A DNA stretch of 64,000 nucleotides from UBA4810 sp002479215. GTDB lineage: Bacteria; Desulfobacterota; Syntrophia; Syntrophales; Smithellaceae. A program made the position numbers and the translations under genes. Under the pieces are notes generated by a model, which was not told the origin of the DNA, searched no databases, and worked only from the letters and a program-made list of their open reading frames with translations. The stretch lies in assembly GCA_049514435.1 (NCBI GenBank), contig JBEKVB010000001.1, positions 124,001 to 188,000 of the forward strand. The letters run 5' to 3'. Positions 8,434 through 17,030 of this stretch are shown here, piece by piece; position 1 is the stretch's first letter; each line of letters starts with the position of its first letter.

Positions 8434-9234
8434 ATGGGCGAGATACTTTTACAATTGAATAATATTTCCGTTGTATATTCAGATGTTATACAGGTATTAA
8501 AAGGAGTTTCTTTATCTGTGGAAAAGGGCCATATCGTTTCGCTATTAGGCAGTAACGGCGCGGGTAAGACAACTACGCTTAAGGCTATCTCCGGTCTGCT
8601 TAAACCCGAAAACGGCAAGGTTACGGATGGGTCGATTATCTACAATGGTAAAAATATCCAAAATCAGGCGCCCGAATACATCACGCGACAGGGTATAATT
8701 CAAGTTCTCGAGGGGCGTCAGCCTTTTAAATATCTGACCATTGAAGAGAATTTACGCGTCGGCACTGCTACACGCTCAAGCCAGCCTTATAAGGAAGATT
8801 TGGAACTTGTCTATAAATATTTTCCGGCACTAATACCAAGAAAAAAATCTCTGGCCGGATATTGCAGTGGCGGTGAACTGCAGATGCTGGTAATCGGCCG
8901 GGCTCTAATGGCCCATCCGCAGCTATTGATGCTGGACGAGCCTTCATTGGGGCTTGCTCCTCTGGTTGTTCAGGAGATATTTCGCATAATAAAGATGATC
9001 AACGAAGAGCATGGAACAACTATAATCCTGGTGGAACAAAACGCCAATATGGCCCTGCAAGTGGCTCATTATGGATACGTCATGGAGAACGGCAAAATAG
9101 TGATGGAAGGCAGCGCTGATGATCTGGCTAAAAATCCAGATGTTAAAGAATTTTATTTGGGCATGTCGGCTAGCGGCATAGCCAAGTCCTATAAAGATGT
9201 CAAATCATACCGCCGCCGTAAACGCTGGCTGTAA
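8434..9234 (+). CDS. livF: ABC transporter ATP-binding protein LivF
   Basis: A 266-residue ATPase subunit with Walker A GSNGAGKTT, signature SGGELQML, Walker B LLMLDEPSLGLAP and switch region VEQNA. Compared with amino-acid LivF (about 235 residues) it has an extra basic C-terminal tail ending in YRRRKRWL, a feature I associate with liv clusters that also encode acyl-CoA ligases (from memory, not checked). An AGGA sits eight bases before the ATG. The stop codon is followed at once by one of the stop-abutting hairpins. Confidence 0.92.
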   Translation: MGEILLQLNNISVVYSDVIQVLKGVSLSVEKGHIVSLLGSNGAGKTTTLKAISGLLKPENGKVTDGSIIYNGKNIQNQAPEYITRQGIIQVLEGRQPFKYLTIEENLRVGTATRSSQPYKEDLELVYKYFPALIPRKKSLAGYCSGGELQMLVIGRALMAHPQLLMLDEPSLGLAPLVVQEIFRIIKMINEEHGTTIILVEQNANMALQVAHYGYVMENGKIVMEGSADDLAKNPDVKEFYLGMSASGIAKSYKDVKSYRRRKRWL

Positions 9235-9237
9235 TAA

Positions 9238-9285
9238 TGAGACTCCAATTCCGCAAGAGGAGCACAGCGGAATTGGTTAGTCGAA
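9238..9285 (+). repeat. Stop-abutting hairpin, copy 1
   Basis: Directly after the livF stop: TGAGACT, then CCAATTCCG (9245-9253), a 14-nt loop, CGGAATTGG (9268-9276), then TTAGTCGAA. The same stem with near-identical flanks follows purM at 20571-20618 on the minus strand, and the flanks recur with a different stem after the PaaK-like gene at 11249. Confidence 0.65.
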
Positions 9286-9401
9286 TTATCACAATAGCGC
9301 AGCGTGTCGGAATTGATACCCTTTCGCTTTCCTCTTTTTATTATTTATGAAAAAGAGTAGGATCAAATCGAAACTTAGAAAATACCAAGTTGGTATATTA
9401 A

Positions 9402-9947
9402 ATGTTATACGGAAATAAAATGATAATGCATATCATATTTACGTCAGGGATATTAATTTCAATTGTAGGATGGTTTCTAGACCGGGCCAATAAATTTCAA
9501 TGGTTAATGCTTAAAATAGCACCTGATTGCATTTTTGCACAAAAGGCACTTGATAGCTTAGAAGCAGATCAAAAAATTAGTTTAACCAAAAATGACGAGG
9601 GATTTCAGATATTATTAAATAAATGGCCAGACTTGATTAGTAAACAATCAGTAGAATACATTGGGAGAAGCGTAGCATTTGTCTCTCTTGGTCCGCAGGT
9701 AAGAAATGATATTGAGCTGATTGCGTATGACAAGGAGCAAAAAGAGGTCAAAGAAAGATGGGGCCTGTTGGATGCACGATCCTCAATTGAAAAAATATCA
9801 GAAAAAAAACTATTCAAACTGGGTGCGTGTCTTTTTTTGCTCGGCATAGCCCTAGCTGTGTTCAGCTATATAATAAGTATAAACATTACCTCACAACAAA
9901 TCAATCCAGCGGATGCTAATGCACCGCTGATTTCGGGCGTTAGATGA
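9402..9947 (+). CDS. Hypothetical two-helix membrane protein
   Basis: A 181-residue protein I do not recognise. It has a hydrophobic N-terminal segment (about residues 8-24), a soluble middle of some 110 residues rich in charged residues, and a second membrane helix (about 138-162) with a short tail. It sits in the middle of the importer operon, between livF and the PaaK-like ligase, but is flanked by unusually long spacers and looks more AT-rich than its neighbours. It may have been inserted rather than being an original operon member. No ribosome site is obvious at ATG 9402; ATG 9420 or 9426 are alternatives. Confidence 0.65.
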   Translation: MLYGNKMIMHIIFTSGILISIVGWFLDRANKFQWLMLKIAPDCIFAQKALDSLEADQKISLTKNDEGFQILLNKWPDLISKQSVEYIGRSVAFVSLGPQVRNDIELIAYDKEQKEVKERWGLLDARSSIEKISEKKLFKLGACLFLLGIALAVFSYIISINITSQQINPADANAPLISGVR

Positions 9948-9994
9948 AATTCTGGAAACATAAAAATTATTTCTTATAACTAAGAAGGAAATAT

Positions 9995-11248
9995 ATGAAG
10001 CGCTTATTTGATAAAAAAGAATCTTGGAGTAATAAAGAAAGAAAATCCGGGCAGGATGAGAGTCTCGCCAACATGGTGAAGTTGGGCTACAAAAAATCAC
10101 ATCGCCTTAAAACGATATTGGACGAAAATCAGATCAATCCCAAGAGTATCAAAACAAGAAAGGACTTGGAAAAACTGCCGGTTACATCACGAGAAAAATT
10201 AGTGGAAATGCAGTTACGGAACGCTCCGTACGCTTCTCTGGAAAATCCGTCCGCGCAGATCGATCGAATTTTCACTTCCCCCGGGCCTGTTTATGAACCG
10301 CATCTTGCCGAAAATGATTATTTGTGGGCACGTGCTTTTTTCGCCGCGGGAATTGGTACCACCGATATTGCTCTAAACGCCTTTTCTTATCATTTGGTAG
10401 CGGCAGGGCTCACTTTCCATAACGGTTTGCGCAAAGTTGGCGCTACTGTTGTTCCCTCAGGCACATCTTCTTCTCAAATTCAAGTGCAATTAATCAAAGA
10501 TTTAAAAGTAACCGCTTATGTCGGCACGCCCAGCTTTTTAATGGCGATAATTATCAAGACAAAAGAGATGGGTTTTGATTTTAAAAAGGACTTTCGATTA
10601 AAAAAAGCGTGTTTTGCCGCCGAACCGTTATCAGCGGATTTACGCCGGACTTTTGAAAACGAATACGGCATTGATACTTATCAGATGTATGGAGCCACTG
10701 AAGTTGGGGATGTGGCTTATGAATGTTCGCAGAAGAATGGTTGGCACATTTGCGAAGAAACTATTGTGGAAATTGTTGATCCGGCAACGGGAAAAAATGT
10801 TGCTCCGGGGCAATTAGGTGAAATTGTCGTTACGAGACTAAATGATATATTTTTCCTGCTGCGTTTCGGTACGGGGGATTTATCGCGAATAATTACCGAT
10901 AAGTGTAAGTGTGGAAGAACATCTTACAGGCTTGCCGGAATTTCCGGAAGGATAGGGGATGCGGTGAAAGTCCGAGGGCTTTTTATAGCGCCCAGCCAGC
11001 TTAAACTGATTCAGTCAAAATTCAATAATATTCCATTGCAGGCAATTGTGAATCGTAAAGGTCACGAAGATATACTAAAAATTATTATTGAAAAAATGGC
11101 GCCGGAAATCGGCAGCGTTCAGTGGGAACAAAGTTTTAAAAATTTATTTAAAGAACTTTGTACCGTTAAAGTAGATCAAGTGGAGTATGTGGATAGAGGT
11201 AAAATCAAACCGGACGAGAAGCTGATTGTTGATCAACGTCAGTGGTAA
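9995..11248 (+). CDS. PaaK-like phenylacetate-CoA ligase family protein
   Basis: A 417-residue adenylate-forming enzyme of the phenylacetate-CoA ligase family, close to the usual length of about 430. Typical motifs are QMYGATEVGD, FGTGDLSR and a CKCGRTSYRL segment. The P-loop, normally SSGTTGKP, reads TSPGPVYEP, so the phosphate-binding glycine/threonine block is changed. An AAGGA ribosome site lies seven bases before the ATG. As last gene of the importer operon it may activate an imported aromatic or other acid, or have lost ligase activity. Confidence 0.82.
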   Translation: MKRLFDKKESWSNKERKSGQDESLANMVKLGYKKSHRLKTILDENQINPKSIKTRKDLEKLPVTSREKLVEMQLRNAPYASLENPSAQIDRIFTSPGPVYEPHLAENDYLWARAFFAAGIGTTDIALNAFSYHLVAAGLTFHNGLRKVGATVVPSGTSSSQIQVQLIKDLKVTAYVGTPSFLMAIIIKTKEMGFDFKKDFRLKKACFAAEPLSADLRRTFENEYGIDTYQMYGATEVGDVAYECSQKNGWHICEETIVEIVDPATGKNVAPGQLGEIVVTRLNDIFFLLRFGTGDLSRIITDKCKCGRTSYRLAGISGRIGDAVKVRGLFIAPSQLKLIQSKFNNIPLQAIVNRKGHEDILKIIIEKMAPEIGSVQWEQSFKNLFKELCTVKVDQVEYVDRGKIKPDEKLIVDQRQW

Positions 11249-11339
11249 TGAGACCCAAGTTTCAGAAACAAAGTGCATAACCTAAAGGTCACTACCACTG
11301 AAACTTGCTGGTCGCTTTATCCCGCTACTGCGGGATAAA
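11249..11339 (+). repeat. Stop-abutting hairpin, copy 2, plus CCCGC hairpin
   Basis: TGAGACC starts right after the PaaK-like stop codon. It is followed by stem CAAGTTTCAG (11256-11265) and CTGAAACTTG (11298-11307), then CTGGTCG, then a perfect 10-bp hairpin TTTATCCCGC/GCGGGATAAA (11316-11339). Flanks match copies 1 and 3, but the stem sequence differs while still pairing perfectly. Confidence 0.6.
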
Positions 11340-11364
11340 GCGGAAGGTCATAAGCAATGTCCGC

Positions 11365-11733
11365 TCAAATTGATTCTTTGGGGGCAACAGTACTTTGAAT
11401 TTCTTTTTTCCCCAAAAAATAAGCGTCAACAGTGGAAAAAATCCACAGAAGAATAATAAATATTATAATCAGCATTAAGTAGAACAAGTCCAGCGCCTTG
11501 ACGGAATTAATCGACAGAATAACTACATCGCTGAAATGAACAGAGCCTTTTTTAAAAGGAGTGGCTTTCAAAACAGCAAGAGCTACTTGAACCACTGCCC
11601 AGACAATATATATAGTTCCGGCCGCAACTGGCAGTATAATCGCTAATCCTCTTTTATATTTTTTTAAATAAAGCTGTCCCCAGCCGGGGAATAACAATGC
11701 GCTTAACAATGCTGCTTTTGTGGCTAAGTTAAT
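11365..11733 (-). CDS. Small membrane protein, probable AUU start
   Basis: This unrecognised membrane protein has about three hydrophobic segments and an N-terminal block FPGWGQLYLKKYKRG, a pattern seen in small DUF5683-like membrane proteins. The first standard start is TTG at 11709, but a strong GGGGGGAGG (11749-11741 on the minus strand) lies seven bases before an in-frame ATT at 11733-11731, with a stop codon just upstream. Starting there adds INLATKAA, which completes the usual hydrophobic lead-in to the FPG motif. I therefore place the start at AUU. It lies 61 bp past the recJ start codon side, on the same strand as recJ and convergent with the PaaK-like gene. Confidence 0.6.
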   Translation of the reverse strand: MNLATKAALLSALLFPGWGQLYLKKYKRGLAIILPVAAGTIYIVWAVVQVALAVLKATPFKKGSVHFSDVVILSINSVKALDLFYLMLIIIFIILLWIFSTVDAYFLGKKEIQSTVAPKESI

Positions 11734-11770
11734 AAATTATCCTCCCCCCAACAAAACATAAGTTTGGATA

Positions 11771-13510
11771 TTAAGAAAGAACAGTAACGTCTTTCATCTT
11801 TAGCTGAATATCGGAAGCTCCATTCCAACGGTTAATTTGCGGCGTGAAAGCAACATCAAGAGTGGCTCCCGTAAGAGCATTTAGATATTTACCCATGCTA
11901 AACCAAATAGAATCGCAAGACATCCCCTTGCTCGTGAGCCTCATTTTTAAATGATTATTGCCGACTATTGCCGGGGACGAAACTTTAATATTACGGGCAC
12001 AAAGGACCGGTTCCGGATTTTTGCTGCCGAAGGGTGCGAGCATATCCATCTGGCCGATTAAATTCAGATTGATATCAGAAAGTTGGCATTCCGAATCAAT
12101 GAACGTTTGGGGAATAAGCTCCGGAGATTGAACGCTATCGTGAATTATTTCATCCAAAAGACTGGCAAATTCATCAATATCATTTTCCTTGATGGAAATG
12201 CCTGCCGCATGGCTGTGACCGCCGTACGAAAGCAAAAGAGAAGCGCATTGCTGAATTCCCTTATAAATATTAAAATCAGAAATGCTTCTGCCGGAACCTT
12301 TACCCACACCGTTCTTTAAACTGATAACAAATGTCGGGCGGCTGAAAAGGTCGACAAGACGAGAAGCGACAATGCCGACAACGCCCGGATGCCACTTATC
12401 GGACGCAAAAACAAGAGCATTCAACTTTTCTATATCCGGGATATTGCCGATTTTTTCGAGAATTTCGTTTAAAATGTTTTTTTCGATTGATTGCCGGCGG
12501 CGGTTGTGGGAATCAAGCTTTTCGGCCAATAGGCGAGCTTCGTCAATATTTTCAGTCAAAAGCAATTCCACTGCCTCCAGAGGAGAAGCGATGCGGCCGG
12601 CGGCATTAATGCGGGGAATGAGACAAAAAGAAGCTTTAAAAGAATCGATCGTTTGACCGTCAACGCCGCTGACTTCTTTGAGGGCTTTGATTCCCGGACG
12701 CTTGCCTTCGGTAATCAGTTCCAAACCGATTTTGGCAAAAATCCTGTTTTCATCAACCAGCGGCGCAATGTCGCCAATAGTTCCCAGAGCGACAATATCG
12801 AGATATTCTTTTAAATTGGGATAATCTTCTTTTTTCCAAAATCCTTCCTTACGCAAACTGCCGCGCAAAGCAATGAGAAAGTTATAGGCAATGCCCACGC
12901 CGGCCAGCTCTTTGAAAGGGAAGATACAGTCTTCGCGATTTGGATTTATGGAGGCGACGGCGGGAGGAAGTGCTCCTGATATTTCATGATGATCCAGAAC
13001 AATCGTATCAATGCCGATTGATTGAGCATAGGCAATTTGTTCCGCATCGGAAATACCGCAATCAACGGTAATGATCAGATTGACATTATTGCTTTTAAAC
13101 TTATCTATTACCGGTGTTTTTAAACCGTAACCTTCTTTTACTCTGTCCGGAATATAATAAGATACATCAGGCGTTATTTGCCGGATAAACTTGAAAAGTA
13201 TGACAACGGAAGTTATCCCGTCAGCATCATAATCGCCATAAATAACTATTTTTTCGTGTTCGTAGATCGCTTTCAACAGACGCGCAACACCCTTCCTCAT
13301 ATCTTTCATCAAAAGAGGGCTATGCAGATCAGTTAGGGAAGGGTAGAGATAGCGGCGGGCGCCTTCCATATCCAGAATTTCCCTGTTGGCAAGAATTTGG
13401 GATATAATCGGATAAATGCCAAATTCTTTACTCAAAGAATCTTCTATATCTTTATTGACGGATTCTTTCAATTTCCATTGAGTTGTCGGCAGTTGTTTGG
13501 GTATCGTCAT
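11771..13510 (-). CDS. recJ: Single-stranded-DNA-specific exonuclease RecJ
   Basis: A 579-residue DHH/DHHA1 exonuclease for 5'-3' digestion of single-stranded DNA in recombination and mismatch repair. The catalytic motifs are present: IVIYGDYDADG (motif I, near residue 92), TVDCGISD, LDHHE (motif III, DHH) and NPNR. The C-terminal half holds the DHHA1 domain (GGHSHAAG) and the OB-like domain. Length matches bacterial RecJ (about 560-580). Confidence 0.95.
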   Translation of the reverse strand: MTIPKQLPTTQWKLKESVNKDIEDSLSKEFGIYPIISQILANREILDMEGARRYLYPSLTDLHSPLLMKDMRKGVARLLKAIYEHEKIVIYGDYDADGITSVVILFKFIRQITPDVSYYIPDRVKEGYGLKTPVIDKFKSNNVNLIITVDCGISDAEQIAYAQSIGIDTIVLDHHEISGALPPAVASINPNREDCIFPFKELAGVGIAYNFLIALRGSLRKEGFWKKEDYPNLKEYLDIVALGTIGDIAPLVDENRIFAKIGLELITEGKRPGIKALKEVSGVDGQTIDSFKASFCLIPRINAAGRIASPLEAVELLLTENIDEARLLAEKLDSHNRRRQSIEKNILNEILEKIGNIPDIEKLNALVFASDKWHPGVVGIVASRLVDLFSRPTFVISLKNGVGKGSGRSISDFNIYKGIQQCASLLLSYGGHSHAAGISIKENDIDEFASLLDEIIHDSVQSPELIPQTFIDSECQLSDINLNLIGQMDMLAPFGSKNPEPVLCARNIKVSSPAIVGNNHLKMRLTSKGMSCDSIWFSMGKYLNALTGATLDVAFTPQINRWNGASDIQLKMKDVTVLS

Positions 13511-13579
13511 TGTTTTATCTTTATCTTAGTTTTCTTTTCCATGTATCATATCAATGCCGGGTTTAATGTCAAGCTGGCA

Positions 13580-15493
13580 TCATTTTTTCCCCAGAATAAT
13601 GTTTTTTAATAATGATTCATGCTTTTGTACTTCCAGGGCATATTTTTTAAAATCATTAAGGTCTGTTAATTTAATAGTATGATCAAATGATTTTTTTTCT
13701 ATAGATACTTCCAGCGATGAGCCTTGAAAAGAATATTTTTCACTTCTTTGTATAAATGGCTCTTTCAAGGAAAAGGCCGGAGGCATTTTCCTTATCTTAA
13801 AGCCGGTGGGAAAAACGTAGCTGTAATTTTCTTTAGAATGATATGAAGATCTGATGACAATCGGATATTTTCGCTCATTTGCCGCTGTAATATCGCGGTA
13901 AGAATCTAATTGAATAATGTTGGATAATACCATTAAATTCTCATCCAGCTTTTGCGCCAGATTTTTCATAGAGCCTTTCAACTTAATTACAAAGGGTTCC
14001 TGAGTGTCGGTAAAGTCGCTTAAATGTAATTCTTTTACGGAGATACCTCTACCTTCAAAATATTTCTTTCTTTGTTCTGGCGGTGAATATTTATAGAAAT
14101 ATCGTATCGATTCGGCTGCTTTCCCCGAATAGGTATAGGTGCAATCCAGATCAGCGTCACCTTCTTTATCAATTTTATATTTTATTTCCACGTATGATGA
14201 ATCTTTTATTTTATCTAAATCCGGTGTTTTTATAAATTTATAAGATCCATCGGTATTGATAAGAAAAACATTAGTGGGACGGAAGAAGGGCACTGAATTA
14301 TATGCGGCTGTCTCATTGGTTGCGTCTAACCAGAAATATTTGTCGCCGGAAGGAACTACGGCAATGATATGGTTAAAATCTTCCAGAGACGGCACTGATT
14401 CATCAAAGTATTCGCTATATGAGGGAACAAGAGCAGGCCTGCCTTCAATACCGGCAATTTTAAGCATAGTGAGTAAAAGAATTGTCTTATCTTTACAATC
14501 TCCGTATCTTTTTTGGAAAATTTCGTATGCGGCATGAGGTTTATGAGTGTAGGGACCAAGAAGCACGGCTACATATCTAATCTTCTGCGAAACAAAATTA
14601 AATATCGCGTTGATTTTTTCTTCCTGAGTTTTTTTATCGCTTACGAGTTGTCTGGTGAAACTCGTAAGTTCACTACCGGATTTCATTTGTTCCTGGACAA
14701 GATTTATGTACCAGCGAGATATAGTCTCCCAATTTTTGAGTGTCCAAACTGTCAACTGGGGAAAAGTATTTCTGTCTCTTAAAGAGGGCATGCGCGGTTC
14801 AGGAATTATTTCTTTTTGTTTACTATTGGTAAAAATATAAGTTTTTTTATTTTCCTTGGAAATTATTTGCGGTGTTAGGTTGGTGTTGAATTTTTTATAA
14901 TTTAACTCCATATTTGTAGGTAATACTATTTCCATTATATCTTTTTCCATCGGATAAAAATTTTGGCAGAAAAAAGTAACGAAAAAATCGAAGGGGAGAA
15001 CAGGTTTTAAGTTTTTTATTTCGTAGGCATATTCGATAATACAGCCATCTTCCACGGCGGGCATGGTAAAGCTTTTTTGTTTAATATCTGTATAAAACTC
15101 ATATCCCGCATATTCGGAAGAATCATGAATATCTTTGCGATCAACTGGTATGACTTGTCCATTGGGTTTGATGGTATTGGCGAAAAAGATTTCGGCTTGC
15201 TGATAACCCTCACGGTAGGAAATTGTTTTGGAGGCTAAATGCCGCCCTCGTTCATTGAATATTTTGATGCGTTCTATATTTCTGGTAACGCTGGTGCCAT
15301 CATTAAAAAATTCGGTATAAGAATAGGTATATAAAATATCAGCACCGGCATTAGGATATTCATCCGCCCGGGGAGCCTGCTTTAAATATGCATTGACATC
15401 CCCGGCAGTAATGCTTCTAATATTGGAATTGGTAGCCTGGCAAGATAAAATAAATAACGATAAAAAGATTAGTATAATTCTGCTGATACGCAT
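13580..15493 (-). CDS. DUF3857/transglutaminase-domain lipoprotein
   Basis: A 637-residue exported protein. The N-terminus is a lipoprotein signal with lipobox LFILSC and cysteine near residue 18. An N-terminal DUF3857 domain (about 60-230) precedes a transglutaminase-like domain (about 280-400) with the Cys-His-Asp set: YGDCKDKT (Cys), HIIAVVP (His) and WLDATNE (Asp). This pairing is common in Bacteroidetes and deltaproteobacteria; substrate unknown. It is transcribed alone, 69 bp upstream of recJ on the same strand. Confidence 0.85.
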   Translation of the reverse strand: MRISRIILIFLSLFILSCQATNSNIRSITAGDVNAYLKQAPRADEYPNAGADILYTYSYTEFFNDGTSVTRNIERIKIFNERGRHLASKTISYREGYQQAEIFFANTIKPNGQVIPVDRKDIHDSSEYAGYEFYTDIKQKSFTMPAVEDGCIIEYAYEIKNLKPVLPFDFFVTFFCQNFYPMEKDIMEIVLPTNMELNYKKFNTNLTPQIISKENKKTYIFTNSKQKEIIPEPRMPSLRDRNTFPQLTVWTLKNWETISRWYINLVQEQMKSGSELTSFTRQLVSDKKTQEEKINAIFNFVSQKIRYVAVLLGPYTHKPHAAYEIFQKRYGDCKDKTILLLTMLKIAGIEGRPALVPSYSEYFDESVPSLEDFNHIIAVVPSGDKYFWLDATNETAAYNSVPFFRPTNVFLINTDGSYKFIKTPDLDKIKDSSYVEIKYKIDKEGDADLDCTYTYSGKAAESIRYFYKYSPPEQRKKYFEGRGISVKELHLSDFTDTQEPFVIKLKGSMKNLAQKLDENLMVLSNIIQLDSYRDITAANERKYPIVIRSSYHSKENYSYVFPTGFKIRKMPPAFSLKEPFIQRSEKYSFQGSSLEVSIEKKSFDHTIKLTDLNDFKKYALEVQKHESLLKNIILGKK

Positions 15494-15596
15494 ATATCGC
15501 CTCAGGTTTTTTATTAATCATACAGTGTTTATCTGCATACGTCAATTGGCCGTTAATCTTGATCTTTAAGGAGATCAGTGGTAATGCGAAGCTAAG

Positions 15597-15839
15597 ATGA
15601 TAAACAAATTGTTTAAATTAAATCGTCATAACATTGCCGTTGTACAGTTTATTATCGAAGGCTATGAAGGAATGGCCACAGTATCAACGATTGATCCGCA
15701 CACCGCAATAATAAAAATTTCAATCATACCTTATTTTATTTCGGAAATTAACGGCCTCATTGAGGCTTTAAAGAATAAATATAAGATCGAGGAAATCAAT
15801 CCCGCGACTTGGAATCCCTTGGCTCCAGCCGGGGGATGA
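15597..15839 (+). CDS. DUF4911 family small protein
   Basis: This 80-residue cytoplasmic protein matches my memory of DUF4911 proteins, with the block QFIIEGYEGMATVSTIDP followed by a short helix. Function unknown. The ATG at 15597 has no ribosome site immediately before it. The GGAG at 15570-15573 instead serves an upstream ATG at 15584, which opens a three-codon frame (M-R-S-stop) ending one base before this start, so translation may be coupled. Confidence 0.7.
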   Translation: MINKLFKLNRHNIAVVQFIIEGYEGMATVSTIDPHTAIIKISIIPYFISEINGLIEALKNKYKIEEINPATWNPLAPAGG

Positions 15840-15840
15840 A

Positions 15841-15908
15841 AGTGCCGTGACACGCGCGGGAGGTCGCACTGTTTTAAGGAGCCTCCGGCTCCTACCGGAG
15901 GGGGCTCC
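15841..15908 (+). repeat. Pair of intergenic hairpins
   Basis: Between the DUF4911 gene and the next gene lie a loose stem AGTGC/GCACT (15841-15870) and a stable GC-rich hairpin, GGAGCCTCCGG (15878-15888) against CCGGAGGGGGCTCC (15895-15908, three extra bases). No T run follows, so this is more likely a structured repeat than a terminator. Confidence 0.4.
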
Positions 15909-15934
15909 ACTAATTGTAAAAAGGAAAATAATTT

Positions 15935-16732
15935 ATGCTGATGTTAACCCATACATATCTTTTGCAGAAAGTTTTGGGTTCCGCAGATATAAAAAACAAA
16001 GATTTAGATGTTTATGTTTATAATATTGTCCCTGATTTACTAACAATTCACCCGCAAATAAGTTCCAGCAAAACGCATAGTATAAAAAGAACTCTGCAAA
16101 TTCCGGCAGGCTATCCCCGATCGGCTTATGTGATGTTTCATCTTTTAGTCGATGACCTTGCTCATTACGGATATATTTGTCAGGATTATAAAGAAGAATT
16201 CGATCCCCATTCTCAAGGCTATTCCTATACCAAAGGAAAACCTCTGATCAACGCCATTTTGAAATTATACAATACTATTCAAAAGGAAATTTCTTATAAT
16301 GAAGCGGCTTACCGTTCCCACCTGATCATCGAAATGATCTATGATCTTGTAATCTTGAATCATATCAACTCACTTAAAACCGTTGATCTTTTGGCGGAGG
16401 CGATAGATTTCACGGCAAAAAATAAAATTGATGAATTCACAGCCACAGTCAACCGGCTTTATGATGTGGGAGAAAGTAAAATTAAAGAAGTGATGAAGGA
16501 GGCTTCCTTCTATATCACAAAGGAAAGAATGGAGCGCATCATGAATATTGAAGGCAGGGTTCGTCTCTATACAAACAAATTCGGCTTAAAAAGTAGTGAT
16601 CAATTGCTTTATGAAGGTGTTAGAAATTTATTTCTGCAGGCAAGAGATTTAATTGACGACGACGATGAGTTATTTCTTCGAGAAACCGCTCAAACTATAA
16701 AAAATTATGGTTGGTTTCCACCCCTCACATAG
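15935..16732 (+). CDS. Uncharacterised helical protein, possible zinc phospholipase C-like fold
   Basis: A 265-residue protein with no signal peptide and no membrane helix; I do not recognise a named family. It is mostly helical and carries spaced His/Asp residues (LTHTY near residue 4, HLLVDDLAHYG near 69-79, SHLIIEMIYDL near 128-138). These resemble the metal-binding pattern of zinc-dependent phospholipase C or HD-type proteins, but the match is loose. A ribosome site GGAAAATAAT is weak. Its 3' end overlaps rpmB by eight bases tail to tail. Confidence 0.65.
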   Translation: MLMLTHTYLLQKVLGSADIKNKDLDVYVYNIVPDLLTIHPQISSSKTHSIKRTLQIPAGYPRSAYVMFHLLVDDLAHYGYICQDYKEEFDPHSQGYSYTKGKPLINAILKLYNTIQKEISYNEAAYRSHLIIEMIYDLVILNHINSLKTVDLLAEAIDFTAKNKIDEFTATVNRLYDVGESKIKEVMKEASFYITKERMERIMNIEGRVRLYTNKFGLKSSDQLLYEGVRNLFLQARDLIDDDDELFLRETAQTIKNYGWFPPLT

Positions 16733-16922
16733 CTTTTTTAACAAATCCGGAGCGAATGCATCGCGTGCAAACTTTTATTTTTTTTATCGATCCGTTTTTT
16801 TCGTCAACGCAACGTAATCTTTGTAAATTGGGATACCACACTGTTTTTGTCTTATTGTTAGCATGGCTGACGCTATTGCCGATTGCCGGTTTTTTACCGC
16901 ATACATCACAAACACGAGACAT
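16725..16922 (-). CDS. rpmB: 50S ribosomal protein L28
   Basis: A 65-residue ribosomal protein of the large subunit. It is the zinc-binding (C+) form, with CDVCGKKP near the N-terminus and CTRCIRSG near the C-terminus. AGGAGG precedes the ATG at good spacing. It is transcribed alone and convergent with the uncharacterised 265-residue gene. Confidence 0.95.
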   Translation of the reverse strand: MSRVCDVCGKKPAIGNSVSHANNKTKTVWYPNLQRLRCVDEKNGSIKKIKVCTRCIRSGFVKKAM

Positions 16923-17030
16923 TAATAAATCCTCCTAAAAAAACTGCGTCGTTACTAGAACATAAGGCAATATTTTGCAAGCATTATTTCATTAATTCAT
17001 TTTTCCACCAACTCTTAAAAGGGTGCAAAA

